DNA from: Streptomyces longhuiensis
GTDB lineage: Bacteria > Actinomycetota > Actinomycetes > Streptomycetales > Streptomycetaceae
NCBI RefSeq assembly: GCF_020616555.1
Contig: NZ_CP085173.1
Span: 5,162,001-5,226,000, forward strand
DNA: 64,000 nucleotides
Direction of reading: 5' to 3'
This document shows, in pieces, positions 36,132-44,393 of this stretch. The first letter of the stretch is position 1. Every line of letters begins with the position of its first letter. Under the pieces are notes generated by a model. That model had not been told where the DNA came from. It saw nothing but the letters and a program-made list of their open reading frames with translations, and made no database searches. The position numbers and the translations under genes are program-made.

Positions 36132-37259
36132 GTGAATCCGCGTACGAAGCGCGCCGCATTCGTCGGCGTGGCGTCCGCCATGGCAGTGGCCCTCACCGGG
36201 TGCGGGAGCAACTGGCTCGAGCCGGACAACGACTCCGCGGGCAAGGCGTCCGCCCGGCAGAACCAGGACCTGAAGATCGGCGTCCTCCTGCCGGAGAAGG
36301 AGACCGCGCGCTACGAGAAGTTCGACTATCCGCACATCAAGAAGGAGGTCGAGGACCTCACCGGCGGCAAGGGCCGGGTCCTCTACGCCAACGCGGAACA
36401 GAACGCGAAGCGCCAGGAGAGACAGGTCGACCAGATGATCGCCGACCGGGTCGACGTACTGATCCTGGACGCGGTCGACTCCAAGTCCATCGCGGGATCG
36501 GTCAAGAAGGCCAAGGACGCGGGCATCCCCGTCATCGCCTACGACCGCCTGGCCGAGGGCCCCGTCGACGGCTATGTGTCGTTCGACAGCGACCAGGTCG
36601 GCCATGTGCAGGGCATGGCGCTTCTCAAGGCCCTGGGCAGCAAGGCGTCCAAGAACAGCCGGATCGTCATGATGAACGGCTCGGTCACCGACCCGAACGC
36701 CGCGCTCTACAAGGACGGCGCCCTGGCCGAGCTCAAGGACCAGGTGACGATCTCGAAGTCGTACGACACCAAGGACTGGAAGCCGGAGAACGCGCGGACC
36801 AACATGGCGGCCGCGATCCAGGCCGTCGGCGCGCAGAACATCGCCGGTGTCTACTCCGCGAACGACGGCATGGCCGGCGGCATCATCACCGCCCTCAAGG
36901 CCGCCGGTGTCACCGACCTCCCGCCGGTGACCGGCCAGGACGCCGAACTCGCCGCCGTCCAGCGCATCGTGTCGGGCGACCAGTACATGACGGTCTACAA
37001 GCCGTATCCCGAAGAGGCCTCCACCGCCGCGCAGATGGCTGTCCTCTTCGCGCAGCAGCGCGACATCGAGTTCAACGCGCTCGCAAAGGACCGCGTCGAC
37101 AGCCCCACGACCCCGAACGTGCCGTCGCTCCTGGTCCAGGTCGTCCCGATGACGCAGAGCAACATCAAGTCGACGGTGGTCAAGGACGGGATCTACAAGG
37201 TCGGGGACATCTGCACGGCGAAGTACAGGGCGGACTGCGCGCGCATCGGGCTGAAGTAG
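36132..37259 (+). CDS. sugar ABC transporter substrate-binding lipoprotein (XylF-like)
   Basis: 375 residues, GTG start with GGGAGG upstream. The signal with lipobox ALTGC makes Cys24 the lipid anchor. The mature protein is a type I periplasmic-binding fold of the XylF/RbsB class: IGVLLPEKETARYEKFDYP, VDVLILDAVDSKSIAGSVKKAKDAGIPVIAYDRL in outline, then NDGMAGGIITALKAAG and PVTGQDAELAAVQRI. A D-xylose-type sugar is the likely ligand. No permease or ATPase gene is adjacent, so it is an orphan that either works with a distant transporter or serves as a sensor. Confidence 0.85.
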   Translation: MNPRTKRAAFVGVASAMAVALTGCGSNWLEPDNDSAGKASARQNQDLKIGVLLPEKETARYEKFDYPHIKKEVEDLTGGKGRVLYANAEQNAKRQERQVDQMIADRVDVLILDAVDSKSIAGSVKKAKDAGIPVIAYDRLAEGPVDGYVSFDSDQVGHVQGMALLKALGSKASKNSRIVMMNGSVTDPNAALYKDGALAELKDQVTISKSYDTKDWKPENARTNMAAAIQAVGAQNIAGVYSANDGMAGGIITALKAAGVTDLPPVTGQDAELAAVQRIVSGDQYMTVYKPYPEEASTAAQMAVLFAQQRDIEFNALAKDRVDSPTTPNVPSLLVQVVPMTQSNIKSTVVKDGIYKVGDICTAKYRADCARIGLK

Positions 37260-37269
37260 GCCGGCGGAC

Positions 37270-37302
37270 GGCACGGCGCCCCTCGGCCCGGGGCGCCGTG
37301 CC
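37270..37302 (+). terminator. terminator after the lipoprotein gene
   Basis: 13-bp stem GGCACGGCGCCCC (37270-37282) with its complement at 37290-37302 and a 7-base loop. Confidence 0.8.
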
Positions 37303-37305
37303 GGA

Positions 37306-37560
37306 TCAGCTGCCGGAGATCGTGAACTCGGCCGTGTTGTCGGCCGGGCGAGGGCCGAAGGCCGAGATGCGCAGATCCGGGTTGTCGTGCCGCGTCGCGA
37401 CCTAACCCTTCGCGCCGCCGTCGACGACGCGGTCGACGCGCAGCGTGAAGTCGAACGTCGAACGGGCCTTCTCCCAGAGCAGGATCGGCGTCCGGCACGT
37501 GTCCAGAGCAGGATCGGCGCCCGGCACGTGTACGGCCGGGGCCTGCCTCGCCGCAGCCGG
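37306..37560 (-). pseudogene. decayed C-terminal gene fragment
   Basis: Reading the minus strand, a plausible protein end is visible: TFDFTLRVDRVVDGGAKG, an in-frame TAG (37402-37404), then VATRHDNPDLRISAFGPR and PADNTAEFTISGS before a TGA at 37306-37308. Just upstream, two imperfect copies of a 29-base segment (coding TCRAPILLW / TCRTPILLW, near 37477-37530) shift the frame. Further upstream another frame reads EGTTVTGKPAGCGEAG, which also looks protein-like. A stop, a frame-breaking duplication and no start codon point to a pseudogene, perhaps of a secreted beta-sandwich protein. The upstream limit is approximate. Confidence 0.5.
37477..37534. repeat. tandem 29-bp duplication
   Basis: Two adjacent copies of about 29 bases (start CCAGAGCAGGATCGGCG) with one base difference. 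The length is not a multiple of three, so the duplication breaks the reading frame of the surrounding gene remnant. Confidence 0.75.
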
Positions 37561-37720
37561 CGGGCTTGCCGGTGACGGTCGTGCCCTCCGGGGTTCTGCG
37601 ACCTGGTCTTCTCCCTGTGCCGAGGTGCGGGCGGACGGGAGTTGGGCCGGCGGGGGTGGGGGTTGGCTGTACGGAGATCCACTTCGCACGTTCGCGGGCC
37701 GCCGGATTCTTTCGCGAAGG

Positions 37721-38698
37721 TCAGCGGTCCTGTTCCAGCATCCCGGACTGGCCGATGAGATAGCCCAGTTGGGCCCGGCTGTCGCTGCCGAGCGTGCTGG
37801 CGAGCTTGGCGATGTGGACGCGGACGGTGCGGATGTTCATGCCGAGGCGTTCGGCGATGACGGCGTCCGTGTGGCCCTCGATGAGGAGGGCGGCGATGGT
37901 GAGCTGGCGGGAGGTGACGCCGTCCTTCGCCGGGGGCTGCTGCGCGGCTACGGGGAACATCGGCGTGGCCAGCCGCCACAGCCGCTCGAACGTCGTCACG
38001 AGGTAGGAGATGAGGGCGGGGTGGCGTATCTCCAGGGCCACGGTGCGGTCCGTGTTGGCCGGGATGAACGCGACGGTCCGGTCGAGCAGGACGAGGCGCT
38101 CGGTGACCTCGTCGAGGGTGCGGACCGCCACGTCGCCGCGCAGCTGTTCGTAGTGGGCCAGCACGGCGGGGGAATGCCGCGAGGTGTGCTGGTAGAGGGT
38201 GCGCATCCGGCATCCCCTGGCGAGCAGTTCCTGCTCGATCGGGCGGGCCGCGGCAAGCCCGGCGGGAGGGCGCCCGCCCCCGGGCTGGATGGTGAGGAGC
38301 TCCTGGGTGGCGACCGCGCTGGCCTCGCCGATGGCGTCGTTGATCCGCTGGAACCCCAACAGCACATGGATCATCGGTGAGTTCTGAAAGGACGCCCGCT
38401 CGGCGTCGAGCGCCATGAGCGGTGCGAACGCCTTGGCCAGTTTCGCCTCCCGGTGCCGCTGGTGCGCGATCTCGTCCTCGATGCCCCCCAGCAGTCCCGG
38501 CAGGGCCACGGAGGGCGGCACGGGGCGCTGCCACCGGGAGTCGTCCGGATCCGCGCGCAGCAGCCCGAAGTCGATGAGGCACGGCACGGCCGCGGCGTCC
38601 TCGTCCTTCACGCGGCCCTCGCGCAGGGCCCGGGAGTAGAGCGCCGTACCGGCGGCGCACAACTCCTCGGCTCCGTGAGTGTGGGCCTCGGCGGTCAC
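37721..38698 (-). CDS. LuxR-type regulator with TrmB-like N-terminus (copy 2)
   Basis: 325 residues, GTG start with GAGGAG 8 bases upstream. The N-terminal ~100 look like a TrmB-type winged helix (LCAAGTALYSRALREGRV, FGLLRADPDD). The centre resembles a phospholipase-D-like/TrmB effector segment (LLTIQPGGGR, RTLYQHTSRHSPAVLAHYEQL). The C terminus is a LuxR/GerE helix-turn-helix (GVTSRQLTIAALLIEGHTDAVIAERLGMNIRT). It lies 23 bases after its paralogue, in one operon. Both share most motifs, so the pair arose by duplication. The inducing signal is unknown; the divergent peptide gene is a candidate partner. Confidence 0.8.
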   Translation of the reverse strand: MTAEAHTHGAEELCAAGTALYSRALREGRVKDEDAAAVPCLIDFGLLRADPDDSRWQRPVPPSVALPGLLGGIEDEIAHQRHREAKLAKAFAPLMALDAERASFQNSPMIHVLLGFQRINDAIGEASAVATQELLTIQPGGGRPPAGLAAARPIEQELLARGCRMRTLYQHTSRHSPAVLAHYEQLRGDVAVRTLDEVTERLVLLDRTVAFIPANTDRTVALEIRHPALISYLVTTFERLWRLATPMFPVAAQQPPAKDGVTSRQLTIAALLIEGHTDAVIAERLGMNIRTVRVHIAKLASTLGSDSRAQLGYLIGQSGMLEQDR

Positions 38699-38721
38699 GT
38701 GTGGCTCTCCTCGGTCGACAT

Positions 38722-39705
38722 TCAGTGATCCTGGTCGAGGATTCCCGACTGCGCTATCAGAAAGCCGAGTTGCGCGCGGCTTCCGCTGCCCAGCGCGGCC
38801 GCGAGCTTGGCGATGTGGGCTCTGCAGGTGCGTACGTTCATGCCCAGGCGGCGGGCGATGGCCTCGTCCACGTGGCCTTCGATCAGCAGCTTGGCGATCG
38901 ACCGCTGGACCCCGGTGATGCCGTCGGTCGGGGGCGCGTAGGGGGTCTCCTCCAGGAGGGGGACCGCGCGGCGCCACAGTTGCTCGAAGACCTTGGCCAG
39001 GTATTCGACGAGGCCGGGATGGCGCAGTTCCAGGGCGACCGGATGGTCTCCGGGGACCGGTATGAACGCCACGGTCCGGTCGAAGACCATCAGCCGTTCT
39101 ATGAGTTCCTCGAGGGTGCGTATCTCCACGTTGCCCTTGGCCATGTGCTCGGCGTACACGAGAGTTCCCTGGCTGTGCCGGGCCGTGTGCTGGTAGAGCG
39201 TGCGCATGGTGATGCCGCGCGCGATGACCGCCTGGCCCCGCTCGAGTGCCTCCGTCAGGGAGTGCTCGCTGCGCCCGCCGCCGGGCTGGACCGTGAGGAT
39301 CTCGGACTGGCACTCGGCGATGGCGAGTTCGATGGCCGAATTGATCCTGTTGATTCCTTCGAGCACGGTGACGGCGTGCGTGGTGGGCAGATCCTGCGCA
39401 CTGATGGCCATGAATGGCTCGAAGTAATCGGTCAGTTCGACCGCCAGGCTTCTCCGCTCCTGGATTTCCCGTTCGATGGGGTGGAGGCGCTGTGCCAGGG
39501 CGGCGGCGGGCGGAACCGGGCGGAGCCAGCCGGCGTCATCCGGGTCTGGGTGGAGAAGGGCGAAATCCATCAGGCAGGGAGCGGCCGTCACTTCGCTTCG
39601 GGCGATGCGTCCGGAACGCAGAGCGCTGGCGTACAACCGCCTGCCCTCGTCGCACAGTTCAGTCGTGGCATGAGGATGTGTCCGATGTGTGTCATTCGTG
39701 GCCAT
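38722..39705 (-). CDS. LuxR-type regulator with TrmB-like N-terminus (copy 1)
   Basis: 327 residues. ATG with GGGGGGTGG 7 bases upstream. It has the same architecture as the downstream paralogue: N-terminal TrmB-like part (LYASALRSGRIARSEVTAAPCLMDFALLHPDPDD in outline), central LTVQPGGGRSEHSLTEALERG and RTLYQHTARHSQGTLVYAEHM, and C-terminal GerE helix-turn-helix (LLIEGHVDEAIARRLGMNVRTCRAHI) ending in IAQSGILDQDH. It is divergent from the 68-residue exported peptide gene, with 106 bases between the start codons. Regulation of that gene, or by its product, is a reasonable guess. Confidence 0.8.
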   Translation of the reverse strand: MATNDTHRTHPHATTELCDEGRRLYASALRSGRIARSEVTAAPCLMDFALLHPDPDDAGWLRPVPPAAALAQRLHPIEREIQERRSLAVELTDYFEPFMAISAQDLPTTHAVTVLEGINRINSAIELAIAECQSEILTVQPGGGRSEHSLTEALERGQAVIARGITMRTLYQHTARHSQGTLVYAEHMAKGNVEIRTLEELIERLMVFDRTVAFIPVPGDHPVALELRHPGLVEYLAKVFEQLWRRAVPLLEETPYAPPTDGITGVQRSIAKLLIEGHVDEAIARRLGMNVRTCRAHIAKLAAALGSGSRAQLGFLIAQSGILDQDH

Positions 39706-39722
39706 AGATCCACCCCCCAGGG

Positions 39723-39738
39723 TCCTGAACGTGCAGGA
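39723..39738. promoter_or_regulatory. inverted repeat between regulator and peptide genes
   Basis: TCCTG-N6-CAGGA (39723-39727, 39734-39738), followed closely by a second TCCTG and the palindrome GATGCATC, in the 106-bp divergent gap. A likely binding site for one of the LuxR-type regulators, by position only. Confidence 0.4.
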
Positions 39739-39811
39739 ACATGATGCATCGATCCTGTGGTGTTTGGATGGCCGAATGAGCCATCGTCTAGTGAGTCGGG
39801 GGAGAGAAGCC

Positions 39812-40018
39812 ATGGAAGTGAGGACGAAGCCCACTATGTGCAAGAAAATGCTTCGCTCGGTGATGGCTGTTGCCTTCTCCGCCGGTTTGGCTTTCGGTGT
39901 GCTCAGCACCCAGGACCTCTCCTGGAGTGGCACACCCGCCACTCACGCGTCCGCCGGCAAGAACATCGCGCCTCCGGATCTTTCCTGGAGTGTCGCTCCT
40001 GTGGACGCGGCCGCATGA
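39812..40018 (+). CDS. exported 68-residue peptide with two DLSWS motifs
   Basis: ATG preceded by GGGGAGAG. The N terminus is basic (KPTMCKKMLRS) with a hydrophobic core (VMAVAFSAGLAFGVL, 17-31), a signal or anchor sequence. The remaining 37 residues carry two exact DLSWS motifs (35-39 and 56-60, 21 residues apart) and end in AAA. Its stop overlaps the ATG of the Rieske-like gene (ATGA). The repeated short motif in a tiny exported product suggests a signalling or modified peptide precursor; I do not recognise a named family. Clear ribosome site, coupling and divergent regulators support a real gene. Confidence 0.7.
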   Translation: MEVRTKPTMCKKMLRSVMAVAFSAGLAFGVLSTQDLSWSGTPATHASAGKNIAPPDLSWSVAPVDAAA

Positions 40019-40359
40019 CCACTCCGCCCGACGACAGAACATTTCGCCGTGAGATGGCGACCGCCTACCGTTCCGGGTGGCATTTCATCGACCTCGCCAC
40101 GGCGATTCCCCATCGCGGCGATTCGTTGATGGTCACCCTGTTCGGCGAGCCGATCGTCGTCGTGCGGGACGAGTACGACGACGAGGAGATCCGGGCCTAC
40201 CGGTGTCTTCGCCGCCCTCGGGGCGCCCCGCAGCCCGTGCGGTGCGCCGTCAGATACGGAATGGTCTTCGTCAACCTCGACCAGCGTGACCACCAGCTGG
40301 TCCGGGAGGCGGGACCGGAAGTTCCGCGTACCACCTCAGCCACCCCCCGCAGTGCCTGA
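40015..40359 (+). CDS. miniature Rieske-like protein lacking histidine ligands
   Basis: 114 residues, coupled to the peptide gene by an ATGA overlap. The segment WHFIDLATAIPHRGDSLMVTLFGEPIVVVRDE (in outline), then IRAYRCLRRPRGAP and VRCAVRYGMVFVNLDQ, follows the N-terminal Rieske domain of ring-hydroxylating oxygenase alpha subunits. The usual CxH and CxxH ligands are reduced to Cys64 and Cys77 without the histidines, and the catalytic non-haem iron domain is absent. It probably cannot bind a Rieske cluster and may be a structural or regulatory derivative. Transcription ends at a strong bidirectional terminator. Confidence 0.65.
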   Translation: MTTPPDDRTFRREMATAYRSGWHFIDLATAIPHRGDSLMVTLFGEPIVVVRDEYDDEEIRAYRCLRRPRGAPQPVRCAVRYGMVFVNLDQRDHQLVREAGPEVPRTTSATPRSA

Positions 40360-40402
40360 CGCGATTCCCCCGTCGTTGTAGATCGCGCAGGTGCTTCCCC
40401 CC

Positions 40403-40444
40403 GCAGCGGCGCCACCGTGGACCTGAACACGGTGGCGCCGCTGC
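40403..40444. terminator. bidirectional 17-bp stem terminator
   Basis: Perfect stem (40403-40419 with 40428-40444; arm GCAGCGGCGCCACCGTG) and an 8-base loop between the convergent Rieske-like and PPOX-type genes. Confidence 0.85.
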
Positions 40445-40459
40445 AGCTTTGTGCGGCCG

Positions 40460-40888
40460 TCACGACGGTGACCCGTTGCCCGTCGCCCGCGTCAGCGTGA
40501 TCTCGATGGCGACCCGGTTCGGGTTCGGCGCGGGCACGCGCTCGTAGCGCTCCGCGTACCGGCGTACCGCCTCCGCGACGCGGTCCGGCTCCGTGCGGAC
40601 CACCGCGAGCCCTTCGAGGGTCGCCCAGCGCCGGCCGTCGACCTGGCAGACCGCGACCCGGGCCCCGCCCTCCTCCGCCGCGGACCCCGCGAGCACGTGC
40701 GACACCTTCGCGCTCGCCTTGTTCGCGATCACCCGCGCGAGACCCGCCTCGGGGTCGTACGTGACGCCGACCGGCACGACGTGCGGGGTGCCGTCGGGGC
40801 GCAGGGTCGTCAGCGTGCACAGGTGCCGTTCCCGCCAGAAGCCGAGAAAGGTCGGGTCGGGGTTCAGGGGGTCGTTCCGCTTGGCCAT
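40460..40888 (-). CDS. PPOX-class F420-dependent oxidoreductase
   Basis: 142 residues of the split beta-barrel flavin/F420-binding fold: [24 protein letters not shown] (outline), [38 protein letters not shown] and [12 protein letters not shown]. This is typical of the TIGR03618-type F420-dependent enzymes of actinobacteria; the substrate is unknown. The ATG at MAKRND is used; an ATG ten codons upstream is possible. It is divergent from clpB across a 141-bp gap that holds a HAIR operator, so HspR may also affect this gene. Confidence 0.85.
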   Translation of the reverse strand: MAKRNDPLNPDPTFLGFWRERHLCTLTTLRPDGTPHVVPVGVTYDPEAGLARVIANKASAKVSHVLAGSAAEEGGARVAVCQVDGRRWATLEGLAVVRTEPDRVAEAVRRYAERYERVPAPNPNRVAIEITLTRATGNGSPS

Positions 40889-40947
40889 GCTCCGGAAGAT
40901 ATCCCCGTTCCAGGACATATCCCGCCCCGGGATACCCGGCTCGCACC

Positions 40948-40980
40948 CTTGAGTGGAATCGACTCAACTTTGTGTATGCT
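40948..40980 (+). promoter_or_regulatory. clpB promoter with HAIR operator
   Basis: CTTGAGT-N7-ACTCAAC (40948-40968) matches the HspR operator consensus with one change. It covers the -35 region, and TATGCT at 40975-40980 is a good -10. The expected start of transcription is about 40987, 43 bases before the GTG. This places clpB in the HspR regulon. Confidence 0.85.
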
Positions 40981-41029
40981 TTCAGGGTCAGTGTGCTGGA
41001 GAGTCGGACGCCAGGAGGAGAGTGCGCAC

Positions 41030-43645
41030 GTGGACGCCGAGCTGACCAACCGGAGCCGGGACGCGATCAACGCGGCCACCAGTCGGGCCGTGTCCGGAGG
41101 GCACGCGGATCTGACCCCGGCGCATCTGCTTCTGGCACTCCTCGAGGGTCAGGACAACGAGAACATCACGGACCTGCTGACGGCCGTGGAGGCCGATCAG
41201 GCCGCCGTGCGGTCCGGGGCCGAGCGCGTCCTCGGCGCGCTGCCCAGCGTGACCGGTTCGACCGTCGCGCCGCCCGGACCCAACCGGGACCTGCTGGCGG
41301 TCATCGCCGACGCGGCGCAGCGTGCCAAGGAGCTCGGGGACGAGTACCTCTCCACCGAGCATCTGCTGATCGGCATCGCCGCGAAGGGCGGCACTGTCGC
41401 CGACGTACTGACGGAACAGGGGGCGAGCGCCAAGAAGCTGCTCGCCGCCTTCGAGAAGAACAGGGGAGGGCGCCGGGTGACCACACCCGACCCCGAGGGC
41501 CAGTACAAGGCCCTGGAGAAGTTCGGCACCGATTTCACCGCCGCCGCGCGCGAGGGCAGGCTCGACCCCGTCATCGGGCGCGACCAGGAGATCCGGCGTG
41601 TGGTGCAGGTGCTGTCCCGCCGTACGAAGAACAACCCCGTCCTGATCGGTGAGCCCGGCGTCGGCAAGACCGCCGTCGTCGAGGGGCTCGCCCAGCGCAT
41701 CGTGAAGGGGGACGTGCCGGAGTCGCTCAAGGACAAGCGGCTCGTCTCGCTGGACCTGGGCGCGATGGTCGCCGGCGCGAAGTACCGCGGCGAGTTCGAG
41801 GAGCGCCTCAAGACCGTCCTCTCCGAGATCAAGGAGAGCGACGGGCAGGTCATCACGTTCATCGACGAGCTGCACACGGTCGTCGGGGCGGGCGCGGGCG
41901 GCGACTCGTCGATGGACGCGGGCAACATGCTGAAGCCGATGCTCGCGCGCGGCGAGCTGCGCATGGTGGGCGCGACCACGCTCGACGAGTACCGCGAGCG
42001 GATCGAGAAGGACCCGGCCCTGGAGCGCCGCTTCCAGCAGGTGCTGGTCGCCGAGCCGACCGTCGAGGACTCGATCGCGATCCTGCGCGGTCTGAAGGGC
42101 CGGTACGAGGCCCACCACAAGGTCCAGATCGCCGACAGCGCGCTCGTCGCCGCCGCGTCGCTCTCCGACCGGTACATCACCTCCCGCTTCCTGCCGGACA
42201 AGGCCATCGACCTCGTGGACGAGGCCGCGTCCCGGCTGCGCATGGAGATCGACTCGTCGCCCGTCGAGATCGACGAGCTCCAGCGCGCCGTCGACCGGCT
42301 GAAGATGGAGGAGCTGGCCCTCTCCAAGGAGACGGATCCGGCCAGCAAGCAGCGCCTGGAGAAGCTGCGGCGCGACCTCGCCGACAAGGAGGAGGAGCTG
42401 CGCGGCCTCACCGCCCGCTGGGAGAAGGAGAAGCAGTCCCTCAACCGCGTCGGTGAGCTGAAGGAGAAGCTCGACGAGCTGCGCGGCCAGGCCGAGCGCG
42501 CCCAGCGCGACGGCGACTTCGACACCGCCTCCAAGCTCCTCTACGGCGAGATCCCCACCCTGGAGAGGGACTTGGAGGCCGCCACGGAGGAAGAGGAGGA
42601 GGCGTCCAAGGCCGACACGATGGTCAAGGACGAGGTCGGCCCGGACGACATCGCGGACGTGGTGGCGGCCTGGACCGGTATCCCGGCCGGGCGGCTCCTG
42701 GAGGGCGAGACGCAGAAGCTGCTGCGCATGGAGGACGAGCTCGGCAAGCGCCTGATCGGGCAGACCGAGGCCGTACGGGCGGTGTCCGACGCCGTGCGCC
42801 GCACCCGGGCCGGGATCGCCGACCCCGACCGGCCGACCGGATCCTTCCTGTTCCTCGGCCCGACCGGCGTCGGCAAGACCGAACTGGCCAAGGCGCTCGC
42901 CGACTTCCTGTTCGACGACGAGCGGGCCATGATCCGCATCGACATGAGCGAGTACGGCGAGAAGCACTCCGTGGCGCGTCTCGTCGGCGCCCCTCCCGGC
43001 TACGTCGGGTACGAGGAGGGCGGTCAGCTCACCGAGGCGGTGCGCAGGCGCCCGTACAGCGTCGTCCTGCTCGACGAGGTCGAGAAGGCGCACCCGGAGG
43101 TCTTCGACGTCCTGCTCCAGGTGCTCGACGACGGCCGCCTGACGGACGGCCAGGGCCGCACGGTCGACTTCCGCAACACGATCCTCGTGCTCACCTCGAA
43201 CCTCGGCAGTCAGTTCTTGAGCGGACACAGCCTCGTGGAGCCGACGACGAGTGAGGAGCAGAAGAAGCAGCAGGTCCTGGAGGTCGTACGGGCTTCGTTC
43301 AAGCCCGAGTTCCTCAACCGGCTCGACGACCTCGTCGTCTTCTCCGCGCTGAACAGGGAGGAGCTGGAGCGGATCGCGAAGCTGCAGATCGGCCGGCTCG
43401 CGAAGCGGCTCGCCGAGCGGCGGCTCACGCTGGACGTCTCCGACGCCGCACTGGCCTGGCTCGCCGACGAGGGCAACGACCCCGCGTACGGCGCGCGGCC
43501 GCTGCGCCGCCTCGTGCAGACGGCGATCGGCGACCGGCTCGCGAAGGAGATCCTGTCCGGCGAGGTCACCGACGGCGACACGGTCCGCGTGGACGCTTTC
43601 GGCGACGGTCTGATCGTGGGCCGGGCCACCGGAAAGACGCTGTAA
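41030..43645 (+). CDS. clpB: ATP-dependent disaggregase ClpB
   Basis: 871 residues, full length. The N domain with two Clp repeats (1-145) is followed by AAA-1 with Walker A GEPGVGKT and the pore loop YRGEFEERL, a long coiled-coil M domain ([20 protein letters not shown] and following heptads), AAA-2 with [14 protein letters not shown] and GYVGYEEGG, and a C-terminal small domain. It resolves protein aggregates together with DnaK/DnaJ/GrpE. The GTG start has AGGAGGAG 9 bases upstream. The HAIR operator in its promoter ties it to the dnaK operon 6 kb away. Confidence 0.97.
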   Translation: MDAELTNRSRDAINAATSRAVSGGHADLTPAHLLLALLEGQDNENITDLLTAVEADQAAVRSGAERVLGALPSVTGSTVAPPGPNRDLLAVIADAAQRAKELGDEYLSTEHLLIGIAAKGGTVADVLTEQGASAKKLLAAFEKNRGGRRVTTPDPEGQYKALEKFGTDFTAAAREGRLDPVIGRDQEIRRVVQVLSRRTKNNPVLIGEPGVGKTAVVEGLAQRIVKGDVPESLKDKRLVSLDLGAMVAGAKYRGEFEERLKTVLSEIKESDGQVITFIDELHTVVGAGAGGDSSMDAGNMLKPMLARGELRMVGATTLDEYRERIEKDPALERRFQQVLVAEPTVEDSIAILRGLKGRYEAHHKVQIADSALVAAASLSDRYITSRFLPDKAIDLVDEAASRLRMEIDSSPVEIDELQRAVDRLKMEELALSKETDPASKQRLEKLRRDLADKEEELRGLTARWEKEKQSLNRVGELKEKLDELRGQAERAQRDGDFDTASKLLYGEIPTLERDLEAATEEEEEASKADTMVKDEVGPDDIADVVAAWTGIPAGRLLEGETQKLLRMEDELGKRLIGQTEAVRAVSDAVRRTRAGIADPDRPTGSFLFLGPTGVGKTELAKALADFLFDDERAMIRIDMSEYGEKHSVARLVGAPPGYVGYEEGGQLTEAVRRRPYSVVLLDEVEKAHPEVFDVLLQVLDDGRLTDGQGRTVDFRNTILVLTSNLGSQFLSGHSLVEPTTSEEQKKQQVLEVVRASFKPEFLNRLDDLVVFSALNREELERIAKLQIGRLAKRLAERRLTLDVSDAALAWLADEGNDPAYGARPLRRLVQTAIGDRLAKEILSGEVTDGDTVRVDAFGDGLIVGRATGKTL

Positions 43646-43681
43646 CGCGCGGCGAACGCCGATGCCGCGCCGGGTCGTGGC

Positions 43682-43709
43682 CCTGCCGCTCGGGAAGACG
43701 AGCGGCAGG
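43682..43709 (+). terminator. terminator of clpB
   Basis: 11-bp stem CCTGCCGCTCG (43682-43692) with CGAGCGGCAGG (43699-43709) and a 6-base loop, 36 bases after the stop. Confidence 0.8.
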
Positions 43710-43837
43710 ACCACTGCTCTGTGGGGGTGATCCGGTCACGCCGGGCGGGAACTCGGTCCGATCCAACCGCTTGGGGGTTGTCACTTCGCACCCGGCATGG
43801 GGGAGGATGGCGGAATCCGTACGAAGGGACCAAGCAC

Positions 43838-44377
43838 GTGAGCATCGACCCGTCCTCGATTCCGAATTTCGGGGGACAGCCCCAGCAGCCGCAGGGCTCA
43901 GGACCGGCGGGCCCCGTCGTCCCCGACCAGGACCTCGTCAAGCAGCTCCTCGAGCAGATGGAGCTCAAGTACGTCCTCGACGAAGAGGGTGACCTCGCGG
44001 CTCCGTGGGAGGAGTTCCGCACGTACTTCATGTTCCGCGGCGAGGACGACCAGCAGGTCTTCTCGGTGCGGACGTTCTACGACCGCCCGCACGACCTCGA
44101 GACCAAGCCGGCGCTCCTCGAGACCATCGACGACTGGAACCGCCGCACCCTGTGGCCCAAGGTCTACAGCCACACCCACGACGACGGCACGGTCCGCCTC
44201 ATCGGTGAGGCGCAGATGCTCATCGGCACGGGTGTCAGCCTGGAGCACTTCGTGTCGTCGACGGTCAGCTGGGTGCGCGCCGCCATCGAGTTCGACCGCT
44301 GGCTGGTCGAGCAGCTCGGCCTGGAGCAGGCCGTGGACTCCGCCGCCGACGACGAGAAGCCGTCCGACGACGAGTAG
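43838..44377 (+). CDS. YbjN domain-containing protein
   Basis: 179 residues, GTG start with AAGGGA upstream. After a short disordered N terminus (Gln/Pro/Gly), the YbjN domain spans about 35-160: LVKQLLEQMELKYVLDEEGDLAAPW, FMFRGEDDQQVFSVRTFYDRP, DDWNRRTLWPKVY and SLEHFVSSTVSWVRAAIEF. The fold resembles type III secretion chaperones; in bacteria YbjN proteins are linked to stress and motility control, and in actinobacteria the role is unknown. The C terminus is acidic. It converges on the mannosyltransferase gene with only 16 bases between stops. Confidence 0.85.
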   Translation: MSIDPSSIPNFGGQPQQPQGSGPAGPVVPDQDLVKQLLEQMELKYVLDEEGDLAAPWEEFRTYFMFRGEDDQQVFSVRTFYDRPHDLETKPALLETIDDWNRRTLWPKVYSHTHDDGTVRLIGEAQMLIGTGVSLEHFVSSTVSWVRAAIEFDRWLVEQLGLEQAVDSAADDEKPSDDE

Positions 44378-44393
44378 GCACGTCGGCGACCGA

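Noticed and set aside
40988..43714. 908-codon minus-strand open frame opposite clpB
   Set aside because: Leu/Val/Glu-rich mirror of a highly expressed gene; no domain, no ribosome site.
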